DNA of 64,000 bases from Cryptosporangium phraense (GTDB lineage: Bacteria; Actinomycetota; Actinomycetes; Mycobacteriales; Cryptosporangiaceae). Below, piece after piece: positions 27,262 to 35,802 of this stretch. Below the pieces are notes generated by a model. That model did no database searches, was not told the origin of the DNA, and saw only the letters and a program-made list of their open reading frames with translations. Location: positions 248,001 through 312,000 of the forward strand of contig NZ_VIRS01000003.1 in assembly GCF_006912135.1 (NCBI RefSeq). The letters run 5' to 3'. Numbering within the stretch: the stretch's first letter is position 1; every line of letters starts with the position of its first letter. The position numbers and the translations under genes were made by a program.

Positions 27262-28256
27262 GGCTCTCGGGGCAGCCTCGTGAGCTCACGCCGGAGGGAC
27301 GGCGTGCGCACGGCTTTACGGACCCGGTCGAGGGTCGGGTGTTCGCCGATCGCCGGCCACAGCGAGAACAGCAGGTGATCCCGGGCGCGCATCGTCGCCT
27401 TGTCGGTCGTCGGGTCGACGGCGACGATCCGGTCGAGGATCGGGGCCAGCAGCGGATGGTCACGCTCGGGATCCCGGCCGCTGGCGGCCACCAGCGCCGG
27501 GACGAGCACGCTCAGCTCGTCGATCTCCGGGAGAACGCCGGCGGCCTCACCGGCCAGGACCTGCGACAGCCCCTCGACGTCGGCGCCGAACGCGCTGAAC
27601 GCGTCCGAGGCGAACCCCGGGCCGATCCGCTTGTCCTGGGTCACCGCCAGCGCCTCCGGCCAGCCCTGAGCGCGGGCCACCCCCGTGACTAGCCGCCCCT
27701 TCAAAGCAGCCATCCCGTCCCGGTGCTGCCCGGCGGCGTAGCGCTTCCAGCCGGCGAAGAACCCGGCCGCGTCGCCCCGGTCGGCGAGGACGGCGGCGAC
27801 GTCCCGGTGACCGGCCCACCCGGTGTCGCCCGGGATCCGGTCGGCGGCGGCCAGCGCCCCTTCCAGGTCGTCGGCGGTGAGACGATTCAGCACCTGCTGA
27901 CGCCGGATCCCGCACGTCCCGGGCAGCAGCGCGACCAGCTCGTCGACGTCCGAATCGTCCAGAGCGCCGGCCGCGAGCAGCGCGCAGGCGGCGTCGGCGA
28001 ACCGGAAGGGTCCGGGCCGGCCCAGCGACCGCACCACGTCCCGGAAGGGACGCGGGGCCCCCAGGGTCCGGGTGACGGTCGGCGGACCGTCACCGGTGGC
28101 CGGCAGGCGGTCGCCGAGCTCGCGGAGCAGGCGGTCGCGCGGCGCGGCCCAGGCCGCGGGCACCGGATACGGAGGCGAGGCCATGGCCTCGCGCTCGGCC
28201 GCCGTCGCCGGAGCCGTCAGTCCCTGGACCACCACGTCCAGCACAGGTCCCGCCAT
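27255..28256 (-). CDS. Hypothetical alpha-helical repeat-like protein
   Basis: 333 residues from ATG 28256. Nearly all helical, with alternating Leu/Ala-rich helices (for example DVDELVALLPG, FFAGWKRYAAGQ, LLFSLWPAIGEHPT) suggestive of an armadillo/TPR-like superhelix. No catalytic motif, signal peptide or membrane segment. Translationally linked to the GNAT gene that follows, and sits between two paralogous methyltransferases, so a role alongside a modifying enzyme is possible but unproven. Confidence 0.65.
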   Translation of the reverse strand: MAGPVLDVVVQGLTAPATAAEREAMASPPYPVPAAWAAPRDRLLRELGDRLPATGDGPPTVTRTLGAPRPFRDVVRSLGRPGPFRFADAACALLAAGALDDSDVDELVALLPGTCGIRRQQVLNRLTADDLEGALAAADRIPGDTGWAGHRDVAAVLADRGDAAGFFAGWKRYAAGQHRDGMAALKGRLVTGVARAQGWPEALAVTQDKRIGPGFASDAFSAFGADVEGLSQVLAGEAAGVLPEIDELSVLVPALVAASGRDPERDHPLLAPILDRIVAVDPTTDKATMRARDHLLFSLWPAIGEHPTLDRVRKAVRTPSLRRELTRLPREPC

Positions 28257-28301
28257 GCGACCGATTGAAGCCGGTGACCGCACGGCGGGAGCCACCGGGG
28301 G

Positions 28302-29126
28302 CTACGGCTTGACCGCGACCGCGCCGAACTCGTCGACCTCGCGCTGCAGCGCCGGGTCCTCGTCGGCCGACGGACGCCAGCTGCCGCACGGCACCAGGCC
28401 GGGCTCGAGCACGGTCAGGCCCTCGAGGAACAGCGCGAGCTGGTCGGGGTGGCGCAGGTGGTACGAGAGCGGCGCGTTCGCGTTCCAGACGCCGATCGCC
28501 TCCTCGAACGCCGGCCCGTCGAGGACGTTCGTACCGTCGGCCGTGACCAGGTAGCTGCCCGAGGGCAGCGCGTCCATCAGGCGGCGGACGATCGACACGG
28601 CCTCGTCGAGGTCGGGGACGTGCCCGAGGATGTTCATCAGGATCAGCCCGACCGGCCGGGACAGGTCGAGCGTGGTCTCGGACGCGGCCGCGATGATCGA
28701 CTCCGGTTTCCGCAGGTCGGCGTCGATGTACTCGGTCGAGCCGGCCGGCGTGCCGGTGAGCAGCGCCCGGGCGTGGACGAGCACCATCGGGTCGTTGTCG
28801 ACGTAGACGACGTGCGCGTCGGGCGCCGCGGCCTGGGCGACCTGGTGGGTGTTCTCGGCGGTCGGGATGCCCGTGCCGATGTCGAGGAACTGGCGGACGC
28901 CGGCGTCGGCGGCCAGGAACGTGACCGCCCGCTTGAGGAACGCGCGCGAGGTCCGGGCCACGATCGTGATGTCCGGGTAGAGGTGCGCGAAGTCGTCGCC
29001 GACCGCGCGGTCGATCGCGTAGTTGTCCTTGCCGCCCAGCCAGTAGTTCCAGACCCGGGCCGAGTGCGGCACGCTCGTATCGATCTTGCTGCTGGCCTGC
29101 GCTCCAGCGGACTCGCTGTTGGTCAC
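28302..29126 (-). CDS. SAM-dependent methyltransferase, PF04672 (DUF574) family, second copy
   Basis: 274 residues. Same hallmarks as the 25855 gene: ARVWNYWLGGKDNYAIDR, QFLDIGTGIPT, VVYVDNDPMVLVHARALL. The two copies are clearly diverged, especially after residue 190, so not a recent duplication. Substrate unknown. 45 nt separate it from the helical protein downstream; the order suggests a loose minus-strand cluster. Confidence 0.92.
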   Translation of the reverse strand: MTNSESAGAQASSKIDTSVPHSARVWNYWLGGKDNYAIDRAVGDDFAHLYPDITIVARTSRAFLKRAVTFLAADAGVRQFLDIGTGIPTAENTHQVAQAAAPDAHVVYVDNDPMVLVHARALLTGTPAGSTEYIDADLRKPESIIAAASETTLDLSRPVGLILMNILGHVPDLDEAVSIVRRLMDALPSGSYLVTADGTNVLDGPAFEEAIGVWNANAPLSYHLRHPDQLALFLEGLTVLEPGLVPCGSWRPSADEDPALQREVDEFGAVAVKP

Positions 29127-29278
29127 GGTCGGAGCCTACCGCCCCGGTCACACTCCACTGAGGACGGCCTGGCGACTTTCGGGGTTATTCCCGGTCGGTT
29201 GGATGATCCAACTCACGCTCGCCTGACAGAAGCTAAGTGCTTAAGGTTATGTCACCAACCAACGGGAAGAGGACTGAC

Positions 29279-29974
29279 ATGGCCACGATCGAAGGTGCCG
29301 TCGCGCTGGTCACCGGCGGGCAGCGAGGACTGGGCAAGGCGTTCGTCGAGGAGCTGCTCGCGGCCGGCGCGGCCAAGGTCTACGCGACCGCCCGCACGCC
29401 GGTCGACCCCACCGACCCCCGGGTCGTCGCACTCCCCCTCGACGTCACCGACCCGGCCTCGATCGCCGCGCTCGCCGAGCGGATCGGCGACGTCACGCTC
29501 GTCTTCAACAACGCCGGGACGACGATCCGCGGACGGCTGATCGACGCCTCCCGGGACGACCTCGACGAGGTGTTCGCGACCAACGTGTTCGGGGTCGTCG
29601 GGGTCTCGCAGGCCGTCGCGCCGATCCTGGCCGGCAACGGTGGTGGTGCGCTGGTGAACGTCGCCTCGGTGCTGTCGTGGGTGGCCGGCGCCGGCGTCTA
29701 CGGCGCGTCCAAGGCCGCGCTCTGGTCGGTGACGAACACGCTGCGCGTCGAGCTCGCCGGGCAGAACACCCAGGTCGTCGGCGTCCACCTGGGCTACACC
29801 GACACCGACATGACTCGCGCGCTCGACGTCCCCAAGAACGACCCGCGCCAGGTGGCGCGGGACACCATCGCGGCGGTCGCCGCCGGCGAGACCGAGGTAC
29901 TGGCGGACGAGGTGAGCCGGGTCTTCAAGGCGGCGCTGTCGGGCCCGGTGGAGGGGCTCGCACTGACGCGCTGA
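29279..29974 (+). CDS. SDR family oxidoreductase
   Basis: 231 residues from ATG 29279 with a GAAGAGGA ribosome site; an upstream start would add 14 residues. Rossmann TGGQRGLGKAF (about 13-23), LDVTDPAS, FNNAGTT, and Ser in NVASVLSW with YGASKAA as the catalytic pair. Short for a classical SDR but complete. A near-palindromic TAAGTGCTTA at 29234-29243 upstream resembles sites of small winged-helix repressors, though no such regulator is adjacent. Confidence 0.9.
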   Translation: MATIEGAVALVTGGQRGLGKAFVEELLAAGAAKVYATARTPVDPTDPRVVALPLDVTDPASIAALAERIGDVTLVFNNAGTTIRGRLIDASRDDLDEVFATNVFGVVGVSQAVAPILAGNGGGALVNVASVLSWVAGAGVYGASKAALWSVTNTLRVELAGQNTQVVGVHLGYTDTDMTRALDVPKNDPRQVARDTIAAVAAGETEVLADEVSRVFKAALSGPVEGLALTR

Positions 29975-30073
29975 GTGCGCGGGAGGTCGCCGGAGTCGCG
30001 GTCGCGTCGGCACGATCTAGGATCTGGTCCGCCGACGACTCCACAGGGACGGTCCACCGCGCGTCTACATTCC

Positions 30074-30580
30074 GTGCCGACCACACCGACCGCGGCGGGC
30101 TTCGACGAGTACGTCGCAGCGCGCGGCCTGGCGCTGCTGCGCTTCACGTACCTGCTCACCGGCGACTACCACCTCGCCGAGGACCTCCTGCAGGAAGCTC
30201 TGGCCAAGGTGCACCGGCGCTGGTCGCACCTGGCCGACGCCGAGCGCCCCACCGCCTACGTGCAGAAAGCCATCCTGCACCAGTACCTGTCGTGGCGCCG
30301 CCGCCGCTCCTCGACCGAGACGCCGATCGCCGAGCCGCCCGAGCACCCGACGATCGACCACGCCGAGCTGTTCGCCGAACGCACCCAGCTCTGGCACGCG
30401 CTGTCCGCGCTCCCGCGGCAGCAGCGCGCCGTGCTCGTCCTCCGCTTCTACGAAGACCTGGACGACGACGAGATAGCGCGCCTCGTCGGCTGCTCGGTCG
30501 TCACCGTCCGCAGCCACGCCAGCCGCGGCCTGGCCGCACTCCGCAACTCCGTCCAGTTCGCCCGAGGGGAGGCCCGATGA
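30074..30580 (+). CDS. SigE-family ECF RNA polymerase sigma factor
   Basis: 168 residues from GTG 30074. Region 2: LLRFTYLLTGDYHLAEDLLQEAL with an aromatic core and AYVQKAILHQYLSWRRRR; region 4: LPRQQRAVLVLRFYEDLDDDEI and HTH VVTVRSHASRGLAAL. Paralogous in layout to the 6049 factor. ATGA overlap with the membrane protein downstream indicates that the pair acts together. Confidence 0.9.
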   Translation: MPTTPTAAGFDEYVAARGLALLRFTYLLTGDYHLAEDLLQEALAKVHRRWSHLADAERPTAYVQKAILHQYLSWRRRRSSTETPIAEPPEHPTIDHAELFAERTQLWHALSALPRQQRAVLVLRFYEDLDDDEIARLVGCSVVTVRSHASRGLAALRNSVQFARGEAR

Positions 30581-31713
30581 ACGAGTTCGAGCACACCGTC
30601 CGCACGATGCTCACCGAACGGGCGGTCACCGTCCCCGAGCAGCCCGGCCTGGTCGACGGCGTCCATCGGATCGTCCGGCGGAACCGCAACCGTCGCCGGG
30701 CCGTCGTCGGCGCGGCCCTGGCGATCGTCCTGATCGCGGCCGGCTCGGTCGCCTGGGGCGCCCAGCGCCCCGACGACCACCTCGTCCCGGCCGGCCCGTC
30801 GAGCACGTCCCCGACCGCGAGCCCCTCCGGATTGCCGCCGGTCACCGCGCCGGCCGCGCCGCTGCGCGTCGGCTACCTGCCGAAGGGATTCGACCGGCCG
30901 ACGGTCACGATCGACTCCGTCCACAGCTGGACGATCACCACCGTCCGCGACGCTCCCAGCGCGGTCGTCGAGATACAGGTCAGCATGAAGGAACTGGGCG
31001 AGCGCGACAGCGGCCGGCTGAAGTACGCCAAGACCGAGACGGTCGAGGTCCAGGGCACCAAGGCCACGCTGAGCGTCGTCCCGAGCCACCCCGGCTGGCC
31101 GGACCTGTCCCACCAGAGCTACTGGGGCCCCTACTCCGAGCTGACATTCGCCCGCACGAACGGGCAGTGGGTGCGGATCGAGGCCTACAACGCCGACGAG
31201 ACCACCGTCGACCCGGAGGTCAGCGAGGCCGATCTGCAGGCGATCGCGGCCGGGCTGACCGACGGCCCGACCCCGGTGGCCGACCTGCTCCGCTTCCCGG
31301 CGCTCCCGGCCGGGCTGACGATCGCCAGCCTCGACCGGGGCTCGCCCGGTACCCCCGCCAACCGGACCGCGACGCTGCAGCTGGGGTACCCGTCCGACCC
31401 GCTCGCCTCCACCAACGAGCCCTACGGCGGAGCCCAGTGGGATCTCGAGCGCGCGCCCGTCGTCGTGCTGGCCGGCGCCGACGGATCCGTCGTGCCGACC
31501 CTGCTCGCGGACCCGGCCACGTTCACCACGCTCCAGGTCGACGGCCACGAGGTCCGCACCTACTCCAAGGGCTATCCGGGACGCACGGTCCTGACCACGA
31601 CGTTCGGCCCGGACCGGAGGATCGCGCTGTCCGCCGACACCAAGCTCGGGCTCTCCGCACCGCGCCTGGCCCGGTTCCTGCTGGCCATCCGTCCGGGCGC
31701 CGACTTCGGCTGA
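30577..31713 (+). CDS. Single-pass membrane protein coupled to SigE-type sigma factor
   Basis: 378 residues. A short cytoplasmic helical region (1-40; TVRTMLTERA), one transmembrane helix at about 41-61, a Pro/Ser linker, then a large extracytoplasmic domain with two beta-rich halves (RVGYLPKGFDRPTV at ~95, RFPALPAGLTIAS at ~240). No zinc anti-sigma motif. Coupling with the sigma gene suggests a surface sensor or an atypical anti-sigma factor; this is inference. Similar in arrangement, not obviously in sequence, to the 5276 protein. Confidence 0.8.
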   Translation: MNEFEHTVRTMLTERAVTVPEQPGLVDGVHRIVRRNRNRRRAVVGAALAIVLIAAGSVAWGAQRPDDHLVPAGPSSTSPTASPSGLPPVTAPAAPLRVGYLPKGFDRPTVTIDSVHSWTITTVRDAPSAVVEIQVSMKELGERDSGRLKYAKTETVEVQGTKATLSVVPSHPGWPDLSHQSYWGPYSELTFARTNGQWVRIEAYNADETTVDPEVSEADLQAIAAGLTDGPTPVADLLRFPALPAGLTIASLDRGSPGTPANRTATLQLGYPSDPLASTNEPYGGAQWDLERAPVVVLAGADGSVVPTLLADPATFTTLQVDGHEVRTYSKGYPGRTVLTTTFGPDRRIALSADTKLGLSAPRLARFLLAIRPGADFG

Positions 31714-31716
31714 GGC

Positions 31717-33327
31717 TCAGTGTCCCCGGAACGCCTCGGCCAGCCACCACGACCCACCGTCGTTCGCGATCTTCGCGTCCAGCAGCAACGGCGAACGACG
31801 GTCCCAGGAGTCCAGCACGGCCAGGTCGGCGACCGTCCGGACGGTCGCGCCGGCCAGCCCGTACCCCCGGGCGATCGCCGCGATGTCGGTGTCCGGGAAC
31901 GTCACCGCGCCCAGGTCCGCCGACTCCCCGAAGTGGTGGACCTCGGCCCCGTAGGCCGCGTCGTCGTAGACCACCATCAGCAGCGGCAACCCGAGCCGGG
32001 CCACCGTGTCCAGCTCGGCCGCCGCCATCAGCAGCCCACCGTCGCCGGTACCCAGCACGGTCAGCCGGTCCGGCCGGGCCAGCGCGGCCCCCACGGCCGT
32101 CGCCAGACCGAGCCCGATCGACTGGAACGCCTGGGTGAAGCAGAACCCGGCCTCGTCCGGCACCGACAGGAACGCGGCCGGGTAACCCATGAAGTTGCCC
32201 GAGTCCACAGCCACGGTCCGCTCCACCGGCAGCATCCGGTCGAGCGCGACCGACAGCTCGCGCGGGTCGATCCGGTCGGCCGTCGACAGGTCGAACGGCC
32301 CCCACCCGGGCCCGTCCGCGATCCGCGCCGCGACCGCCGCCGTGCGGTACCCCTCCCGCCGGCCCACGGCCGCTAGCAGGTCGGCCGCCGTCGCTCCCAC
32401 GTCCCCGTGCACCCCGAGGTCGATCGGACGGTTCGCTCCCAGCGCGTCCGGATCGGAATCGACCTGCACCAACCGCGTGCCGTTCCCGATGAGCCGGCCG
32501 TGGCGCAGCGTCCACATGGTGAACGAGCAGCCCCAGCCGACCAGCAGGTCCGCGCCGCGGATCAGGTCCGCGGTGACCGGGTTCGAGAACCCGCCGGAGA
32601 TCCCCAGGTCGAACGGGTCACCCGCGAACAGACCCTTGGCCACCGCGGACGTCGCGAGCAGCGCTCCGGTCCGGTCGGCCAGCGCACGCAGGACCGCGGA
32701 CCGTCCCCGGGCCCCGCGCCCGCCGAGGAACACCGGCCGGTCCGCGGCGGCGAGCGCCTCGGCCAACGCCTCCACCGCGGCCACCCCCGGCCGCACCGGC
32801 TCCGGCGCTGCCGGGATCCGCACGTCGCCGGGTGCGGCCTCCTGCGCCTGCACGTCCAACGGCAGGTTGAGGACGACGGTCCGCCGGCCGTCGCGGGCCG
32901 TTCGCCAGGCCCGGACGACGTCGTCGGCGACGGTCGAAGCCCCGTACACCCGCTCCGGAACCGCGCCGACGCTCGCCACCAGCGCGTCCTGGTCGATGCG
33001 GAAGTTCGACCGGACCGCCGAGGCCGCGGTGTCGGCGGTGAGCACGAGCAGCGGCGTGCGCGACTTCGCGGCCTCGGTGAGCCCGGTCATCGCGTTCGTC
33101 AGCCCGCAGCCCTGGTGCAGCGACAGCACGCCGACGCCGCCGCTGGTGCGCGCGTAGGCGTCCGCCATCGTGGCCGCGCCGCCCTCGTGGCGGGTCGCGA
33201 CGAACTCGACGCCGGCCGCCCGCAGCGCGTTCGTCACGTGGAAGTTGCCGCTGCCGACGACGCCGAAGGCGTAGGTCGCACCCAGCCGGGCCACCAGCGA
33301 CCCGACCGCGTCGGCGACCGTGGTCAC
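31717..33327 (-). CDS. Thiamine-pyrophosphate-dependent enzyme (acetolactate synthase/benzoylformate decarboxylase-like)
   Basis: 536 residues from GTG 33327 (GTGA overlap with the cyclase gene). N-terminal PYR domain with the activating Glu in ATRHEGGAATMADAY (about residue 47), central domain, and C-terminal PP domain with the ThDP motif GDGGLLMAAAEL ending at the VVYDDAAYG region (about 450-480). It binds ThDP/Mg2+ and acts on a 2-oxo acid. The partner cyclase encoded directly upstream resembles enzymes that hydrolyse cyclic amides; an order of ring opening then decarboxylation, as for isatin to isatinate to an aminoaldehyde, fits but is not shown. Confidence 0.88.
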   Translation of the reverse strand: MTTVADAVGSLVARLGATYAFGVVGSGNFHVTNALRAAGVEFVATRHEGGAATMADAYARTSGGVGVLSLHQGCGLTNAMTGLTEAAKSRTPLLVLTADTAASAVRSNFRIDQDALVASVGAVPERVYGASTVADDVVRAWRTARDGRRTVVLNLPLDVQAQEAAPGDVRIPAAPEPVRPGVAAVEALAEALAAADRPVFLGGRGARGRSAVLRALADRTGALLATSAVAKGLFAGDPFDLGISGGFSNPVTADLIRGADLLVGWGCSFTMWTLRHGRLIGNGTRLVQVDSDPDALGANRPIDLGVHGDVGATAADLLAAVGRREGYRTAAVAARIADGPGWGPFDLSTADRIDPRELSVALDRMLPVERTVAVDSGNFMGYPAAFLSVPDEAGFCFTQAFQSIGLGLATAVGAALARPDRLTVLGTGDGGLLMAAAELDTVARLGLPLLMVVYDDAAYGAEVHHFGESADLGAVTFPDTDIAAIARGYGLAGATVRTVADLAVLDSWDRRSPLLLDAKIANDGGSWWLAEAFRGH

Positions 33328-34097
33328 CGCTCGACCAGCGCGAACACCCGCGCCGGGCTCCCGGTGCCACCGACGATCGGCAGCGGGCTGACGACGAGCA
33401 CCGCGCCGGTCGCGGGCAGCCGGTCGAGGTTGCGCAGCTGGGTCAGCCCGTAGGTGCCGGCCTCGAGCAGGAAGTAGTGGGCCGGGAACGGCGGCTCGAA
33501 GCCCCCGGCCGCCCCGGCGTCGATGCCGACGGTCTCGACGCCGAACCCGGCGATCGTCCGCTCGGACGCCAGCCACCGGGCGGCCTGCGCCGACGGCCCC
33601 GGGGTGTGCGGGCCGTTCTCGTCGGCGTTGAGGAACGCGGCCGCGTCCTCCTGGCGGGCGCTCCAGCCGGTGCGGACCAGCAGCCAGGCGCCGTCCGGGA
33701 TCCGGCCGTGCTCGGCCTCCCAGGCCTCCAGGTGCGCGGGCTCGAGCAGGAAATCGGGGTCGTCGGCGACCTGCGCCCGGACGTCGACCACGACGACCGG
33801 CCCGACCAGCTTCGACGGAGGGATCACGTCGACGGTCTCGCCGTCCTTCGCCGAGATCCAGTGCGCCGGGGCGTCGAGGTGCGTGCCGGTGTGCTCGCCG
33901 GTGTGGATGTTGTTCCACTTCCAGGCCGGGCCGGCGTCGTCGAACGCGCTCACGGCCTCCAGGCTCAGCGGGATCGTGTTGGCGAACGGCGGCGGCAACT
34001 GCAACACCGGCGTCGACGGACCGAGCGGAGCGGTCAGGTCGACGACCTCGACGTCGGCCGAACCGAGCGCGGCCACTAAATCGGACAGAACAGACAC
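33324..34097 (-). CDS. Cyclase family protein (kynurenine formamidase/isatin hydrolase-like metal hydrolase)
   Basis: 257 residues from GTG 34097, which follows a GGGAGG ribosome site 5 nt upstream; GTG 34127 would add ten residues without one. The metal site HTGEHTGTHLDAPAHW (about residues 65-80) matches the family's HxGTHxDxPxH, binding Mn2+ or Zn2+, with a later GVETVGIDAG strand also conserved. Members open amide rings (isatin, N-formylkynurenine, creatinine-type substrates). First gene of the two-gene unit with the TPP enzyme. Confidence 0.87.
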   Translation of the reverse strand: MSVLSDLVAALGSADVEVVDLTAPLGPSTPVLQLPPPFANTIPLSLEAVSAFDDAGPAWKWNNIHTGEHTGTHLDAPAHWISAKDGETVDVIPPSKLVGPVVVVDVRAQVADDPDFLLEPAHLEAWEAEHGRIPDGAWLLVRTGWSARQEDAAAFLNADENGPHTPGPSAQAARWLASERTIAGFGVETVGIDAGAAGGFEPPFPAHYFLLEAGTYGLTQLRNLDRLPATGAVLVVSPLPIVGGTGSPARVFALVER

Positions 34098-34161
34098 CAG
34101 GGCCTCCCGAGGACGACTGAGCGACACCCTAGCGTTGCGGAACGGCTCTACCGTTCACACC

Positions 34162-34953
34162 ATGACCGACGTCGCGCCGGAGGTGCTGGCCCGTCTCTCC
34201 CGGCGCAGCCGCGTGGTCGCCGCGGTCCTGGGTGCGGTCGGTTTCCTGTACGCCGTGCTCGTACCGCTGCTGTCCGGCCGACCGGCTCTCTTCCTGGCCC
34301 TGCTCATCGTTCTCCCGGTCGGGTACGCGGTGATCTTCCGCCGTCGCCGGCGGCCGGGGTTCGCGTTCGGGCACTACGACGGGCAACCCGCGTTCGCCGC
34401 CCCGTTGACCCCGTCGATCGGCGGGGCGCTGGTGATCGTGCTGCTGGAGGCGGCCGGGCTCCTGGTGCCGGCCGGAGGCGGCGGCCTGATCCTGCCCGGC
34501 GCGGCGGCCGCGCTGCCGGTGGCCGCGCTGCTGGTGGCCTCAGCCGTGGCCGTGCTGCTGGTGGCCGCGGCCGTGGCCGTGCTGCGGACCCCGCCGCTGC
34601 TGCGGCTCACCGCCGAGGGGCTGGTCGTCACCGGGCGCCCGAACCGGCTGATCCCGTGGGACGCGTTCGCTCCGTGCGGACCGGCCGGCCCGGAGATGGG
34701 GCGGGACGCGATCTGGCTCCAGGCCCGGGCCGGTACCCGGGGGCTGGGGCGGGAGTGGGCGACCGATGTCCGCGGGCGGCCGCCCGCGCCCGGTCAGGCC
34801 TGGTTCCGGCTGCGGTTGCGCGCGGTTCTCGTCGATCCGGAGTTCTTGGCCCGCAGCCTGCGCACGTACCGGAGCAACCCGCGGCTGCGCCCGGCGATCG
34901 GTACCGCCGAGGGAGTCGACGATCTGTTCGGCTTCGCCACGTCTGCGGTCTAG
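34162..34953 (+). CDS. Membrane protein of unknown function (paralog of the 19,837 gene)
   Basis: 263 residues. Four hydrophobic segments in residues 20-150, then the same cytosolic blocks as at 19837: LIPWDAFAPCGPAG, WLQARAGTRGLG, RGRPPAPGQAWFRL and LVDPEFLARSLRTY. The N terminus also matches (SRRSRVVA). The C-terminal part has a PH-like strand order. Nothing in the sequence indicates an activity. The 3' flank is the MITE-related/transposase scar. Confidence 0.75.
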   Translation: MTDVAPEVLARLSRRSRVVAAVLGAVGFLYAVLVPLLSGRPALFLALLIVLPVGYAVIFRRRRRPGFAFGHYDGQPAFAAPLTPSIGGALVIVLLEAAGLLVPAGGGGLILPGAAAALPVAALLVASAVAVLLVAAAVAVLRTPPLLRLTAEGLVVTGRPNRLIPWDAFAPCGPAGPEMGRDAIWLQARAGTRGLGREWATDVRGRPPAPGQAWFRLRLRAVLVDPEFLARSLRTYRSNPRLRPAIGTAEGVDDLFGFATSAV

Positions 34954-35033
34954 GTCTCGCACACCACCGCGCGCTGGGCGTCCCGTTACCGCAGCCCGTC
35001 TGTCCGACAGGTCCGGCCGCCCGCACCGATCCC

Positions 35034-35099
35034 CGGCCCGCACCGCCCTCGGCGGCCAACCACCCGCAACCCACGCCACCAGCCTCACGGGACAGAACG
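35034..35099. repeat. Copy of the MITE right end
   Basis: CCACCCGCAACCCACGCC-ACCAGCCTCACGGGACAGAACG closely matches 44249-44286 (right end of the 240-bp element) with several substitutions; homology extends leftwards over about 30 bp more. Its left end was not found, so it is a partial copy. Confidence 0.6.
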
Positions 35100-35100
35100 C

Positions 35101-35412
35101 CCCAGTTCGTGGACGGCGGTGCTGGACGCGGTCCGTCTCGATGCCGGCGACGACCTCGCCGTGGTCACCGCTGGACAGCTGCGCGGCGTGGTCTGCCGGC
35201 TGATCGCTGCCCGGATGCGCTCAGACCGGGTCCTGCGCCGCCCGACACCCGAGCGGCCACCCGGAACCTGGGGCCGTCCCCGCCGCCACGGCGGTGAGTT
35301 CGTCTTCGGTGACCCCGCCACCTGGGGCGATCCGGACGTGCGCACCCACACCCCGACACGTCTTTACGGACCCGCTCACGCACAAGCCTGGGATCGGCTG
35401 CACCCGAGGCAA
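35101..35412 (+). pseudogene. C-terminal fragment of a DDE transposase (NF041680-like)
   Basis: Plus-strand frame with TAGQLRGVVCRLIAARM, then RRHGGEFVFGDPATWGDPD and RLYGPAHAQAWDRLHPR, which match the middle of actinobacterial transposases of the IS701-like/NF041680 group. There is no start, no DDE residues beyond this stretch, and the match stops near 35412, where the VOC gene begins on the other strand. About one quarter of a transposase survives. The rest of 34954-35413 holds only the MITE-end copy. Confidence 0.65.
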
Positions 35413-35413
35413 G

Positions 35414-35785
35414 CTAGGCGACGCAGAACTCGTTGCCCTCCGGGTCGAGCAGTACGACGTTTCCGAGCTGATCCCCGTACGTCTGCTCCCGGACGACGGT
35501 CGCGCCCGCCGACGTCAGCCGAGCCACCGTCGCCCGGATCGCGTCCTCGCGCCCGGCCGGATCCGCGGCCGGGCGGACGTCGATGTGCATGCGGTTCTTG
35601 GCGGTCTTCCCCTCCGGAACCCGGAGGAAGCCGATCGCCGGGCCCACGCCGTCGGGATCGACGATCGAGGCCCCGTCGGGCTCCTCGTACCCGGGCTCGG
35701 GCACGTACCCCAGCGCCTCGGCCCAGAACGCGGCCAGCCGCTGCGGATCCGCCGCGTCACACCCCAACGTCCATTTCGTCGCCAT
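35414..35785 (-). CDS. VOC family protein (glyoxalase/dioxygenase-like)
   Basis: 123 residues: one vicinal-oxygen-chelate domain built from two beta-alpha-beta-beta-beta units (TLGCDAADPQRLAAFWAEAL, then MHIDVRPAADP and LLDPEGNEFCVA). Such small actinobacterial proteins are of unknown substrate. It begins 17 nt after the alpha/beta hydrolase and may be cotranscribed with it. Its 3' end touches the transposase scar. Confidence 0.87.
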   Translation of the reverse strand: MATKWTLGCDAADPQRLAAFWAEALGYVPEPGYEEPDGASIVDPDGVGPAIGFLRVPEGKTAKNRMHIDVRPAADPAGREDAIRATVARLTSAGATVVREQTYGDQLGNVVLLDPEGNEFCVA

Positions 35786-35802
35786 ACGCGCACGGTACCC
35801 AG

